22,089 nt of DNA from an uncultured Porphyromonadaceae bacterium (GCA_902470475.1 CABRGT010000030.1:1-22089); one strand, 5' to 3'; shown: positions 8,331-16,914, counted from the first letter of the stretch. The notes: generated by a model not told the origin, from the sequence alone. Program-made: numbers and translations.

Positions 8331-9512
8331 TCAGGCCTGATATTTGTATTTAAGAAACGCCCGGCGGTACTTCCACAATATAGCCACCGGCAACAATGCG
8401 AAACATACAAGTGCGATCACTGAAGTCCAGACACAGGATATCGGATAGCCGTTAAGCGCCTGATTGACATAAATCAGATAATACTCCCGCAGAGGGAACA
8501 GCCATGACGCTGTCCTAAGTACCGGCGACATCGCAAGTACCGGATAAGTGAAGCCGGCCAGCGAGAACGAGAGTATGCCCCATAGCGAGCAAAGGCACAT
8601 GGCCAGGCGCATCTGACCCGAGAATACTCCGAAAAAGAATACTCCGAATCCCTGCGAGGCAAACACGGTCAGTACGCCCAGGCCGATCATCGGCCACAGG
8701 CCGCTGTTGCACGGGAACTGCATTATCTTGTAGAAGTATATGTCATACAGACAGAACATAAGGCAGAAAATCACCGTCTGGGGCAGCAGCTTCCCCGCCA
8801 GGGCTACCCCCGACGAGTTGCCCGCCATGGCATACAGCTGTCGCTGCGTTCCCTGCTTCCACTCCAGGCCTATCGTATAGGCCGTCGAAAGCATTATCAG
8901 AAGGATCAGTATACCGGGCACCAGAATGTTGTTAAGATAGACCGAATAATCAAGTTCGGGATTGTTCATCGGATGCGTCTCTATCACTATCGGCTGAATT
9001 ATGCCCATCGCACGCTCTTCGGTCGCTCCGTGGCCGTAAAGATTCTCGCGTGTGAGCGCCAGGCCCGAAAGCTCGGATGCCGTGCGCATGTCCTTCATCA
9101 GCAACGATCCCGGCACAAGATATGATTCGTTGGTGTAGAATGAGATTTTCGGCTGCCGGTTTGAAATGGCCTTCTCCGTCGTTCCTTCCGGTATGTAGAA
9201 AAAAGCACATATGTCGCCCCGCTGCATGGCCTTGCGGGCAGCGCTGAAACTCGGATACGAATAGCGGATGTCTGTTTCCTCCATCGCATCGATCGTGCGT
9301 ATGATTATCCGGGTGATTTTTGTGTCATCCTCATCCACGACTCCGGCAGGCAGTTCCGTCGGAAGCCCGTTTTTCATCAGACTCACCAGGAATACCACGC
9401 AGATGACCGGCGCTACCAGCAGACAGAACAGAAACAGCGGCCTGCGGGAGTAGATGCCCACTTCTCTGCGGCTGATGGCAAATATACGCTTGTATAGAGG
9501 GATGCGGGTCAT
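8331..9512 (-). CDS. ABC-2 type permease (YhhJ/YbhR-like), first copy
   Basis: This 393-residue permease starts at ATG 9512 (MTRIPLYKRIFAISRRE). An upstream TTG at 9527 is in frame but lies inside the HlyD gene and is less likely. One N-terminal helix (about 25-47) precedes a periplasmic domain (about 50-215) containing AGVVDEDDTKITRIIIRTID. About six C-terminal helices follow, including YLNNILVPGILILLIMLSTA and SLWGILSFSLAGFTYPVLAM. It matches the second permease in length and plan but the two differ in sequence, so they probably form a heterodimer. The gap to HlyD is 4 bp and to the next permease 5 bp. The motif LSFSLAGFTYP in this protein corresponds to LFLSGLSYP in its partner. Confidence 0.9.
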   Translation of the reverse strand: MTRIPLYKRIFAISRREVGIYSRRPLFLFCLLVAPVICVVFLVSLMKNGLPTELPAGVVDEDDTKITRIIIRTIDAMEETDIRYSYPSFSAARKAMQRGDICAFFYIPEGTTEKAISNRQPKISFYTNESYLVPGSLLMKDMRTASELSGLALTRENLYGHGATEERAMGIIQPIVIETHPMNNPELDYSVYLNNILVPGILILLIMLSTAYTIGLEWKQGTQRQLYAMAGNSSGVALAGKLLPQTVIFCLMFCLYDIYFYKIMQFPCNSGLWPMIGLGVLTVFASQGFGVFFFGVFSGQMRLAMCLCSLWGILSFSLAGFTYPVLAMSPVLRTASWLFPLREYYLIYVNQALNGYPISCVWTSVIALVCFALLPVAILWKYRRAFLKYKYQA

Positions 9513-9516
9513 GATG

Positions 9517-10500
9517 TCATTTTTCAAATACTGCCGTCATGCCGGCGCGCAGCCCGGCAAGATCCTCCGGATTCACCGGATAAGCCTCTACCTCGAATGT
9601 TTTCAGGTCATATCTGTCAAGTGCCTTGGTCGCTTTCCATGTAGCGAAACTGCCCACGTCCTTGATGCGGGTTATCCTCACCCTGGCCGTACGGTCGAAC
9701 GCCGGCACATAGACGTCGAACTCCGTACCCACGGTCAGTCCGGGCAGCATGTCCTCCCGCACGTTGAAAGTGAACCACATGTCATCGATGACCGACACAT
9801 TCATTATCGGGGCGCCGCTGCCCACCAGCTCGCCTACCTCGGGAAAGATGTCGGTCACTACTCCGTCGGCAGTAGCCGTCAGAGCCGTTTCCGATATATA
9901 TGAGCTTACTTCATTTATGGCTCCGCGCGCACGGTCGACCTGTGCGCGGGCAGCCGACACGTCCTCATGTCTCGACCCGTTTACCGCCATGTCATACTGC
10001 GACTTTGCGGCATTTTCGGTAGCCGCCGCAGCCTGATACTGCGCGTAAGCCTCGTCGCGCTTCTGGGCCGGCATCACGCCGCTCTCGTACAGGCGGTTCA
10101 CACGCTCATATGTCTTTTCGGCCACTTCCCTTCCGGCTATGGCTTTCTGCCATGTGGCGTAAGCCCCCTGGATCTGTTCGTCGCGGGCGCCGTTGACGGC
10201 CTTCTGCTCAACCGCACGGGCCGCGTCGAATGCGGCGTACGCCTGCGACAGCTTCGCCTCTATGTCCGGCGCGTCAAGAATGACCAGTGTATCACCTTTC
10301 GACACCGTGTCGCCCTTCTTCACCCGGATTTCAAGGATACGCCCCGGAATCTTGCTCGACAGGCGATAGTCGGTCGCCTCCGCCTGCCCCTGGACGGTTT
10401 CCCTGGGTTCGGGCAGACATATGCCTACCAATATTACCGCAACTATCACTACGGTGATGACAGAGGCCGTGACAAGGATTATATTCAGATTCTTTTTCAT
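9517..10500 (-). CDS. HlyD-family periplasmic adaptor (membrane fusion protein)
   Basis: This 327-residue protein links the inner-membrane permeases to the TolC channel. An uncleaved N-terminal anchor (about 7-27, IILVTASVITVVIVAVILVG) is followed by the first half of a lipoyl-like domain (LSSKIPGRILEIRVKKGD). A long alpha-helical hairpin (about 77-190) is rich in Ala, Gln and Glu with two antiparallel arms. The second lipoyl half (TADGVVTDIFPEVGELV) leads into a beta-barrel (about 235-325). The order matches YhiI/EmrA-type adaptors. The gap to the TolC gene is 9 bp and to the permease gene 4 bp. Its position fixes the operon as a trans-envelope exporter. Confidence 0.93.
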   Translation of the reverse strand: MKKNLNIILVTASVITVVIVAVILVGICLPEPRETVQGQAEATDYRLSSKIPGRILEIRVKKGDTVSKGDTLVILDAPDIEAKLSQAYAAFDAARAVEQKAVNGARDEQIQGAYATWQKAIAGREVAEKTYERVNRLYESGVMPAQKRDEAYAQYQAAAATENAAKSQYDMAVNGSRHEDVSAARAQVDRARGAINEVSSYISETALTATADGVVTDIFPEVGELVGSGAPIMNVSVIDDMWFTFNVREDMLPGLTVGTEFDVYVPAFDRTARVRITRIKDVGSFATWKATKALDRYDLKTFEVEAYPVNPEDLAGLRAGMTAVFEK

Positions 10501-10509
10501 TGCTGTTTT

Positions 10510-11892
10510 TTATTTGATTTGTCCTAATGATTTCTTTAGATATAAATGCGCCAGGCGCAGGTCGATGCCGGCCGATATGAGGGTGGTCCTGGCCGACAGC
10601 CACGCCGTCTGAGCCTGGAGTACATCGCTCAGCGGTATCACGCCTTCCCGCAGGCCAAGTTCGGCGTATCTCATGTTCTCGTCGGCCTCGGCCTGGCTGC
10701 TCAGCGACGCTCCGTAGCGTTCCCGGGCCTCGCGTACTTTCCGCCGACACTGCGATATCTGCAGCTCGATCATCTCGCGGGTCTCATCGAACTGAAACCG
10801 GGCCGCCGCCGCTTCGGCCTGCGCAGCCCTCACCTTATATCCGCGGTCGCCCCACGTGAGTATCGGGATACTGACCGCTATGCCCACGTTCCATGTGCCT
10901 TTGAATTTTCTTTCAAAGCTATTGAACACAGAAGGGTAGCTTGCGAAATATCCGCCCGTCAGCACCACACTCGGCAGGAACTCCGCACGGGCCAGTTTCA
11001 CCTTCTCGTCATAGATCCGGATGGAGGTTCCCAGTGCGGAAAGCTCCGGCCGGTTCTCCGGACCGGCTTCGTCTGCTTCGTCATAGTTTTCGGCCGTGAC
11101 CTCGCAGCCGGTACTCTCGTCGGCTAAGGTCAACTGCGACGCGAGCGGCAGCCCGCATAACTGGCACAATTTCATTTTCAGCACTTCTATGCCGTTGTCG
11201 ATCTGTATGATCGACACATTCGCCTCATTTACCTTAACCTTGACACTGAGGCCGTCGGCTTTGGTCGCGAAGCCCTCCGCAATCATCTGCGTCACATCCG
11301 AGTCGAGCCTGCTCACCAGTTCGAGATAGCTCTCGGCAAGCTTCTTGCGGGCCGTGAGCTCGACGATATTCCAGTATGTCTCATCGACCGTCACTATCAG
11401 ATCCTGATACTTGATATCGTATCTGTCTCCGGCAATCTGTTCGGCATAGCGGGTGATATTGTTGTAGGCCCTGATTTTTCCGCCCATATAGATCGGCTGG
11501 GTCAGGATCACGGCCGCTCCGCCGATATTGCGTGTATCGGTGCGCAGGGCATCCACGAGACTCTGTCCCGCCGCATTAAGCCCCGGCGACGAGAGAGCGT
11601 CGCCGATATGCGGCAGCGCCACCTTCTGTTCATCACTCAGCAACGAGAGTTCCCTGCCCGTATGCATGTACAGACCCGTCGCCGATATATGCGGCAGATA
11701 CGAGGTCTGCGCCGACCGGCGGTTATAATAGGCCGTCCTTCTCTCCATCTCGGCCGCACGCAGTTCCTTATTGTTCTCGACTGCCATGATGCGGCAACTG
11801 TCCAGCGTCACGACACGGTCCGAGGCCTGGGCTGCCTGCATACCGAGCGATATGACCGCTATGAGCGTCAGTTTGTGTCTGTTCATTTTCAT
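10510..11892 (-). CDS. TolC-family outer-membrane efflux channel
   Basis: This protein of about 460 residues is an outer-membrane factor. I chose ATG 11892 (MKMNRHKLTLIAVISLG), which gives a clean signal peptide cleaved after AQA; ATG 11886 is equally plausible. The frame is open back to 11997, but that extension has no signal peptide and contains the likely promoter. Two OEP repeats are visible as long coiled helices: the first around RDELTARKKLAES-type segments and the second around EAAAARFQFDETREMIELQI. The strand-turn sequence VVLTGGYFASYPS fits the beta-barrel part. It is the first gene of the five-gene export operon and is divergent from the AraC regulator. Confidence 0.92.
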   Translation of the reverse strand: MKMNRHKLTLIAVISLGMQAAQASDRVVTLDSCRIMAVENNKELRAAEMERRTAYYNRRSAQTSYLPHISATGLYMHTGRELSLLSDEQKVALPHIGDALSSPGLNAAGQSLVDALRTDTRNIGGAAVILTQPIYMGGKIRAYNNITRYAEQIAGDRYDIKYQDLIVTVDETYWNIVELTARKKLAESYLELVSRLDSDVTQMIAEGFATKADGLSVKVKVNEANVSIIQIDNGIEVLKMKLCQLCGLPLASQLTLADESTGCEVTAENYDEADEAGPENRPELSALGTSIRIYDEKVKLARAEFLPSVVLTGGYFASYPSVFNSFERKFKGTWNVGIAVSIPILTWGDRGYKVRAAQAEAAAARFQFDETREMIELQISQCRRKVREARERYGASLSSQAEADENMRYAELGLREGVIPLSDVLQAQTAWLSARTTLISAGIDLRLAHLYLKKSLGQIK

Positions 11893-11910
11893 TTCTGCTT
11901 TATTCAGGTG

Positions 11911-11941
11911 CAAAGTTCGGTAGAATTGACACGTCGCGAAA
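11911..11941 (-). promoter_or_regulatory. Probable promoter of the TolC/HlyD/permease operon
   Basis: On the minus strand, GAACTTTG (11911-11918) differs from TAnnTTTG by one base, and TTTC (11938-11941) lies 19 bp upstream as a degenerate -33 element. The predicted start is about 12-15 nt before ATG 11892. Its imperfect boxes fit a promoter that needs an activator such as the divergent AraC protein. Confidence 0.45.
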
Positions 11942-12017
11942 GGCCGATTTTTCGGACCGATTGGAGCAAAACTCGCATTTTCGACACCACTTGCCATGAA
12001 AGCAGACGGATTATTGT

Positions 12018-12025
12018 TATATTTG
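12018..12025 (+). promoter_or_regulatory. -7 box of the araC-type regulator gene
   Basis: TATATTTG at 12018-12025 matches TAnnTTTG exactly. A TTG at 11991-11993 lies 24 bp upstream, slightly beyond the usual spacing. The start would be near 12032, about 19 nt before the ATG at 12051. Confidence 0.55.
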
Positions 12026-12050
12026 CGAAGTTTTTTTTCAAAGTTTAGCT

Positions 12051-12929
12051 ATGGAACGGATCCCCAATGTAATCTCTGTGGAACGCTTGCTCGAGCAGGA
12101 CATTCCCGAACTTGTACGCTTTCACAAAGATATTGTGATGGTGAATAATTTCAGCGACATGAGCCTCTTCTCTCATCCTGTACGGCTTAAGGCCACCACT
12201 GTCCTGGTCTGTCTCAAGGGTGTCATCGACTGCAATATCAATCTGCACAGATTTCTCATCACAAGGGACCACATGCTCATTAACTTCGCCGGCGACATCA
12301 TACACCTCAACAAAGCCGAGAACATTGTCGGATATGCCATTATAATTTCCGAGGAATTCCTTCAGCGGATCCAGCTCGACTTCCGTTTCCGCGCCCAGAG
12401 CTATCTTAATCTCCGCGACAACGGTCCCATCGCCGTACCGCATGACGAGCTCGCCTACCTTAAGCCATACTACGATCTCCTGAAAAAAAACATGGAGGAA
12501 GGCAACACCGAAGTCATAAAAGGCCTCACCTTAGCCCTTTCGTACACAATCACCTCTCTGCTCCACAAGTATCAGCCATCTTCACACGGTACCGAAAAGG
12601 ACACTCCCCGCATCGAACATATCTTCAACAAATTCATGAATCTCCTCGGCACATACCATGCCAAGGAGAGGAGTCTGCAGTTCTACGCCGACAAGATGTG
12701 CCTCACCCCCAAATACGTGTCCGCGGCCATAAAAACCTTCAGCGGCAAAAGTGCCCTAAACTGGATTAATGAATACGTCAGCCTTGAAGCCGAAATGATG
12801 TTGCGCTACACCGACATGTCGGTGCAGGAAATAGCCTACTCCCTGAATTTCCCCACACAGTCGGCCTTCGGCAAATATTTCAAGAAAATGGTTGGCACAA
12901 GTCCCAAGCAGTACCGCACCAATATGTAA
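12051..12929 (+). CDS. AraC-family transcriptional regulator
   Basis: This 292-residue protein has an N-terminal cupin-like sensing domain (about 25-130; LVCLKGVIDCNINLHRFLIT, then MLINFAGDIIHL) and a C-terminal double helix-turn-helix DNA-binding domain (about 195-292). The DNA-binding part shows LQFYADKMCLTPKYVSAAIK as the first helix-turn-helix and MSVQEIAYSLNFPTQSAFGKYFKKMVGTSPKQYR as the second, with the family's F-x-KYFKK-x-x-G-x-(S/T)P-x-x-YR signature. It is divergent from the TolC-led operon with 158 bp between starts, so it most likely controls that operon and itself. The inducer is unknown. The ATG at 12051 has a good -7 box just upstream. Confidence 0.93.
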   Translation: MERIPNVISVERLLEQDIPELVRFHKDIVMVNNFSDMSLFSHPVRLKATTVLVCLKGVIDCNINLHRFLITRDHMLINFAGDIIHLNKAENIVGYAIIISEEFLQRIQLDFRFRAQSYLNLRDNGPIAVPHDELAYLKPYYDLLKKNMEEGNTEVIKGLTLALSYTITSLLHKYQPSSHGTEKDTPRIEHIFNKFMNLLGTYHAKERSLQFYADKMCLTPKYVSAAIKTFSGKSALNWINEYVSLEAEMMLRYTDMSVQEIAYSLNFPTQSAFGKYFKKMVGTSPKQYRTNM

Positions 12930-12983
12930 AAGGCCGCCGGACAGGCATCCGCCCGATCGCGAAGGCACATGGCCGCGCCCGCT

Positions 12984-13559
12984 TCACTTGCCGGCGGTTC
13001 CGGCAAGAGTCTGCTCGATGGATGTCAGGCCGCCGAGCTTCGCGGCCTCGTAGGGGCCCAGACTCAGGCCGTCGCGCTCAACGTCGGTCACGATCAGTTC
13101 GAAACCTATCGCCAGCTGCGAGATGCGCAGCCTGTCGCCCCGGCGCAGCTTGCAGCGCTCGGCCTCGTTGACGATGAACGTGCCGCCGCCGAGATAAGTC
13201 ATCAGCACCAGCCGTCCGGGCTGGTAGGTGATGCGGATCTGCGTGCCGGCCGTAAGCGAGTCGGTCGTCACACACTGCAGGGCCGCGAACTGCGAGATCT
13301 CCACGTCGTGTTCTATATCGCTGTGAAGCAGTTCCCACGAGCCGTAGCCGACGTAGCGGGCTATGATGTCGAGCGTGCTGCGCAGCTGCCGCCGGTCGTG
13401 GTCGCTCACCAGCCCGAACCACCGCTGTACCGACGTCTCGCCCACAACCTCCTTGGTCTTCTGAAAAATATCCTCGGCTACCGCCGCACACTGACCCGAC
13501 GCGACGATGCGCTCGCCGAACGTCTCCTCTATCTTGTTCAATACTGCTCTCGGCAACAT
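12984..13559 (-). CDS. Unrecognised two-part protein with helical N-terminus
   Basis: This ORF encodes 191 residues that I cannot name with confidence. The N-terminal part (about 1-80) is helical and contains TSVQRWFGLVSDHDRRQLRS followed by TLDIIARYVGYGSWELL. This resembles an N-terminal motif I recall from many Bacteroidetes proteins, in the pattern 'S-x-x-T-L-x-R-x-F-G-x-V...S-x-x-T-L-x-x-x-A-x-Y-x-G-Y-x-x-W', which is suggestive of a helix-turn-helix. The C-terminal part (about 100-190) is beta-rich (TQIRITYQPGRLVLMTYLGG, RRGDRLRISQLAIGFELIV). There is no signal peptide, so it is cytosolic, perhaps a DNA- or ligand-binding regulator. It has its own -7 box and is divergent from the M16 peptidase gene, separated by 229 bp. 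A palindrome overlaps its last codons. Confidence 0.72.
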   Translation of the reverse strand: MLPRAVLNKIEETFGERIVASGQCAAVAEDIFQKTKEVVGETSVQRWFGLVSDHDRRQLRSTLDIIARYVGYGSWELLHSDIEHDVEISQFAALQCVTTDSLTAGTQIRITYQPGRLVLMTYLGGGTFIVNEAERCKLRRGDRLRISQLAIGFELIVTDVERDGLSLGPYEAAKLGGLTSIEQTLAGTAGK

Positions 13560-13590
13560 GGCATTAACGTGATTATCTGTGATCTTGCCG

Positions 13591-13598
13591 CAAAGTTA
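13591..13598 (-). promoter_or_regulatory. -7 box upstream of the 191-residue gene
   Basis: The minus strand reads TAACTTTG at 13591-13598, an exact TAnnTTTG match, 32 bp before the ATG at 13559. No clear TTG lies 19-21 bp further upstream. Confidence 0.5.
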
Positions 13599-13703
13599 AT
13601 ACTTTTTTCCTGCCCCGGAGCATTTTCGCCGCAAAGTGAACCGGATGAACCGCCCGACCGCGGCGTTTTTTACTGAAAATCTGTTTTTTTCGCGAAAAAA
13701 CGC

Positions 13704-13733
13704 TTGTTCTTTGTCACAAATTCGATATATTTG
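13704..13733 (+). promoter_or_regulatory. Promoter of the M16 peptidase gene
   Basis: TTG at 13704-13706 and TATATTTG at 13726-13733 are separated by 19 bp, an excellent Bacteroidales promoter. The predicted start near 13740 falls inside a perfect 7-bp inverted repeat, CGTCATA/TATGACG (13734-13752), which may be an operator or a 5'-end mRNA hairpin. Confidence 0.7.
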
Positions 13734-13788
13734 CGTCATATTTACTATGACGAAGACGAAAACCAATTAATAACCAATCCATATCCGT

Positions 13789-16695
13789 ATGAAAAGATTT
13801 CTCTGGGGTATGCTCTTGCTGTTTGCCGGCTTTTCGGCCGCCTTTGCAGGCAAGTACCAGTATACCACTGTCGAAGGCGACCCGCTCGACACGAAAATGT
13901 ACACTCTGCCCAACGGTCTGAAGATTTTCATGACCGTCAACCGCGACAAGCCACGCATCCAGACCTACATCGCCGTGCGCGTCGGCGGCAAGAACGACCC
14001 CGCCGAGACAACCGGCCTCGCCCACTATTTCGAACACCTGATGTTCAAGGGCACCGAGCAGTTCGGCACCTCCGACTACGCAGCCGAGAAACCGCTCCTC
14101 GACCAGATCGAGCAGCTTTTCGAGGTGTACCGCGTCACCACCGACTCGGCCACACGCCGCGACCTCTACCGCCAGATCGACTCCATCAGCTACCAGGCAT
14201 CGCTCATCGCCATCCCCAACGAGTACGACAAGCTCATGGCACTGATCGGCGCCGAGGGTACCAACGCATACACATCGCAGGACGTCACTTGCTACGTCGA
14301 GGACATTCCCTCCAACCAGATCGAGAACTGGGCCATGATCCAGGCCGACCGCTTCCGCCACCCCGTGCTCCGCGGCTTCCACACCGAGCTTGAGACAATC
14401 TACGAAGAGAAGAACATGTCACTCACGCAGGACAACCGCAAGATGAACGAGGCCATGCTCCGCACCCTCTTCCCTCACCACCCCTACGGCACACAGACCG
14501 TACTCGGCACACAGGAGAACCTCAAGAACCCCTCCATTACCAACGTCAAGAACTACCACAAGCAGTGGTACGTGCCCAACAACATGGCGATCTGCCTCTC
14601 CGGCGACTTCGATCCCGACGAGATGGTCGACATAATCGCCAAGTACTTCGGCGACATGGAGCCCAACCCCAGCCTGCCCGTGCTGCAGTTCCCCGCCGAG
14701 GAACCGCTCACTGAGCCCGTCAAGGTCGAAGTCCTCGGCACCGACGCCGAACGCATCTACCTCGCCTGGCGCATGCCCGCCGCCAAGGACCCCGACAAGC
14801 TCGTGATCGACATCATCAGCGAGGTCCTCAACAACGGCGACTGCGGCATCATCGACGTCAACCTCAACAATTCGCAGAAAGTCCTCGGCGCAGGCGCCGG
14901 CTCCTACGACCTCGCCGACCAGGGCGCATTCCTGCTCATCGGCATGCCCAACGCCGGTCAGACCCTCGACGAAGTCCGCGCCCTGCTTCTCGAGCAGATG
15001 GAACTGCTCCGCCAGGGCCAGTTCGCCGACGACCTCCTGCCCGCCATCGTCAACAACACCAAGCTCTATCTCCAGCAGTCGCTCGAAAGCAACAGCTCGC
15101 GTGCCGACTACTACGTCGACGCCTTTGTCAACGGCGAGGACTGGGCCGACCGCGTAGCCGACTTCCACCGTCTCGACTCCATTACCAAGGACGACGTCGT
15201 ACGCGTCGCCCGCAAGTACTTCGGTCCCGAAAACTACGCCGCCATCTACAAACTCCAGGGCCAGGACACCACTATCGTCAAGATGCCCAAGCCCGAGCTG
15301 ACACCCATCGCCACCAACCGCGACGCCTCCAGCGAGTTTCTCCGCCGCGTGGCCGCCTCCGAGGTTGAGCCCATCGAACCGGTGTTCGTCGACTTCGACC
15401 GCGACCTTACCATACTCAAGGCCAAGAACGACATCCCCGTCTACTACACCCGCAACACAACCAACGACATATCCACGCTCATCTACGTCGTTGACTTCGG
15501 CACCAACGACGACCGCCGTCTCTCCGTCGCTTCCGGCTACTTCGACCTCCTCGGCACTCCCGACATGACCGCCGACGACCTCAAGCGCGAGTTCTACAAC
15601 CTCGCCTGCTCGTGGCGTCTGTCGCTGGGCGGCGACCGCTCATTCATCGTCATCACCGGCCTGAGCGAGAACCTGCCCAAGGCCGCCGAACTATTCGAGA
15701 ATTTCCTGGCCAGCGCCACTGTCGACACAGAGGCCTGGAACCGCCTCGTAGAACAGATCGGACAGAGCCGCGACAACGCCAAGAAGAACCAGCGCTCCAA
15801 CTTCTCGGCCCTGGTCAACTACGTGATGTACGGTCCCGAGAACCCCACCACCAACCGCTTTACCATGGATGAGCTCCGCGGCATCGATCCCGCCGATATC
15901 ATCGCAGCCGTCCGCGACCTCTACAGCTACGAGCAGGAAGTCATCTACTACGGCAACCTCTCCGAAAAGGAAATCGTCGACGTCATCAACCGCATCCACC
16001 CCACACCCGGCACGCTCCGCCCCGTCCCGACTGCCGACCGCTTCACCCAGGTCAAGCCCGAAGAAACTGTCATCTTCGTCGCTCCCTACGATGCCAAGCA
16101 GCTCTACATGACGATGTTCGCCAACCAGGGCGGCCGTTTCGACATCGCCCTCGCCCCCATGGTCGAGATGTACAACGAGTACTTCGGCGGTGGCATGAAC
16201 AGCATCGCATTCCAGGAGATGCGCGAGAGCCGCTCGCTCGCTTACTCGGCATTCGCCTTCGAACTCGAGCCTTCGGAACTCACCCGTCCGTACTCCTACC
16301 GCACCCAGATCGCCACGCAGAACGACAAGATGATCGACGCAATCGACGCATTCCTGCTCATCATCAACGACATGCCTCAGTCGCAGGCTGCCTTCGACCT
16401 GGCAAAGAACGGTCTTGAAGCCCGCCAGCGCTCCGAACGAGTCATCAAGGACGACATCGCATGGGCATATCTGGCAGCCAAGCGCCTCGGCCTCGACCGC
16501 GAAGAGCGCGAGACCGTCTACAACGCCCTGCCCTCGATCACACTCGAGGATGTTGTCAACTACCAGCAGAACCACGTCAAGAACGGTACTTACTACTACG
16601 GCATTCTCGGCGATCCCGCCGACCTCGACCTCGACGCCCTGTCGAAAATCGGCCGTGTCGTAATGCTCACCACCGAAGACATCTTCGGCGAATAA
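13789..16695 (+). CDS. Periplasmic M16-family zinc metallopeptidase
   Basis: This 968-residue protein is a pitrilysin-type peptidase. A signal peptide (1 to about 20, ending AFA) sends it to the periplasm. The N-terminal catalytic domain has the inverted zinc motif HYFEH at residues 79-83 (ligands His79 and His83, catalytic Glu82). A Glu in TELETIYEEKNMS (probably Glu202) would be the third ligand. The spacing to this Glu is longer than in pitrilysin, because an insertion of about 45 residues (about 100-145) intervenes. The C-terminal half (about 550-960) is a second M16 domain without an HxxEH motif, as is usual. It has 'EMRESRSLAYSAFAFEL', a typical substrate-site segment. It is monocistronic, followed by a strong terminator. 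Likely role: degrading short peptides in the periplasm. Confidence 0.92.
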   Translation: MKRFLWGMLLLFAGFSAAFAGKYQYTTVEGDPLDTKMYTLPNGLKIFMTVNRDKPRIQTYIAVRVGGKNDPAETTGLAHYFEHLMFKGTEQFGTSDYAAEKPLLDQIEQLFEVYRVTTDSATRRDLYRQIDSISYQASLIAIPNEYDKLMALIGAEGTNAYTSQDVTCYVEDIPSNQIENWAMIQADRFRHPVLRGFHTELETIYEEKNMSLTQDNRKMNEAMLRTLFPHHPYGTQTVLGTQENLKNPSITNVKNYHKQWYVPNNMAICLSGDFDPDEMVDIIAKYFGDMEPNPSLPVLQFPAEEPLTEPVKVEVLGTDAERIYLAWRMPAAKDPDKLVIDIISEVLNNGDCGIIDVNLNNSQKVLGAGAGSYDLADQGAFLLIGMPNAGQTLDEVRALLLEQMELLRQGQFADDLLPAIVNNTKLYLQQSLESNSSRADYYVDAFVNGEDWADRVADFHRLDSITKDDVVRVARKYFGPENYAAIYKLQGQDTTIVKMPKPELTPIATNRDASSEFLRRVAASEVEPIEPVFVDFDRDLTILKAKNDIPVYYTRNTTNDISTLIYVVDFGTNDDRRLSVASGYFDLLGTPDMTADDLKREFYNLACSWRLSLGGDRSFIVITGLSENLPKAAELFENFLASATVDTEAWNRLVEQIGQSRDNAKKNQRSNFSALVNYVMYGPENPTTNRFTMDELRGIDPADIIAAVRDLYSYEQEVIYYGNLSEKEIVDVINRIHPTPGTLRPVPTADRFTQVKPEETVIFVAPYDAKQLYMTMFANQGGRFDIALAPMVEMYNEYFGGGMNSIAFQEMRESRSLAYSAFAFELEPSELTRPYSYRTQIATQNDKMIDAIDAFLLIINDMPQSQAAFDLAKNGLEARQRSERVIKDDIAWAYLAAKRLGLDREERETVYNALPSITLEDVVNYQQNHVKNGTYYYGILGDPADLDLDALSKIGRVVMLTTEDIFGE

Positions 16696-16718
16696 TTCGC
16701 CCGTCAGTCTTATTATAC

Positions 16719-16757
16719 AGAGGCTGTGTCGTAATTGACACAGCCTCTTTTCTTTTT
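16719..16757 (+). terminator. Rho-independent terminator after the M16 peptidase gene
   Basis: AGAGGCTGTGTC (16719-16730) pairs perfectly with GACACAGCCTCT (16737-16748) around a 6-nt loop, then a T-rich tail TTTCTTTTT follows. It lies 24 bp after the stop codon. The tail runs into a 16-mer that recurs after a second terminator at 17894. Confidence 0.92.
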
Positions 16758-16767
16758 CCGACCTCAA
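16752..16767 (+). repeat. 16-bp direct repeat, left copy
   Basis: CTTTTTCCGACCTCAA occurs here and at 17935-17950, both times just after a terminator hairpin. A weaker similarity (cACTTCCGG..TTCGA) follows 17 bp further in this copy and 28 bp further in the other. The pair brackets the AT-rich aspartyl-protease gene. Confidence 0.85.
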
Positions 16768-16875
16768 TTTTAACTCCGTCGAAACACTTCCGGGTTTCGA
16801 GTCCCGTAGCTTTCATCCGACAAGTGTCGCAAAATCCGAGAAAGCTGCATCTCCCCGCGTGAACAACTGCGTAAT

Positions 16876-16908
16876 ATTCCTTTGATATTCCGCTGACATT
16901 CCGCTGAA
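16876..16908 (+). repeat. Three tandem 11-nt repeats in the aspartyl-protease promoter
   Basis: ATTCCTTTGAT, ATTCCGCTGAC and ATTCCGCTGAA follow one another without gap. The second and third share ten identical bases. They end 6 bp before the -7 box at 16915-16922. An 11-bp period is one helical turn, so a regulator could bind the same DNA face repeatedly. Confidence 0.8.
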
Positions 16909-16914
16909 AATACG

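Noticed and set aside
11893..11997. N-terminal extension of the TolC protein to ATG 11997
   Set aside because: It destroys the signal peptide and contains the probable promoter.
15691..16767. 358-codon minus-strand ORF over the M16 C-terminal half and its terminator
   Set aside because: Runs through the terminator hairpin and has Val/Asp/Glu-rich shadow composition.
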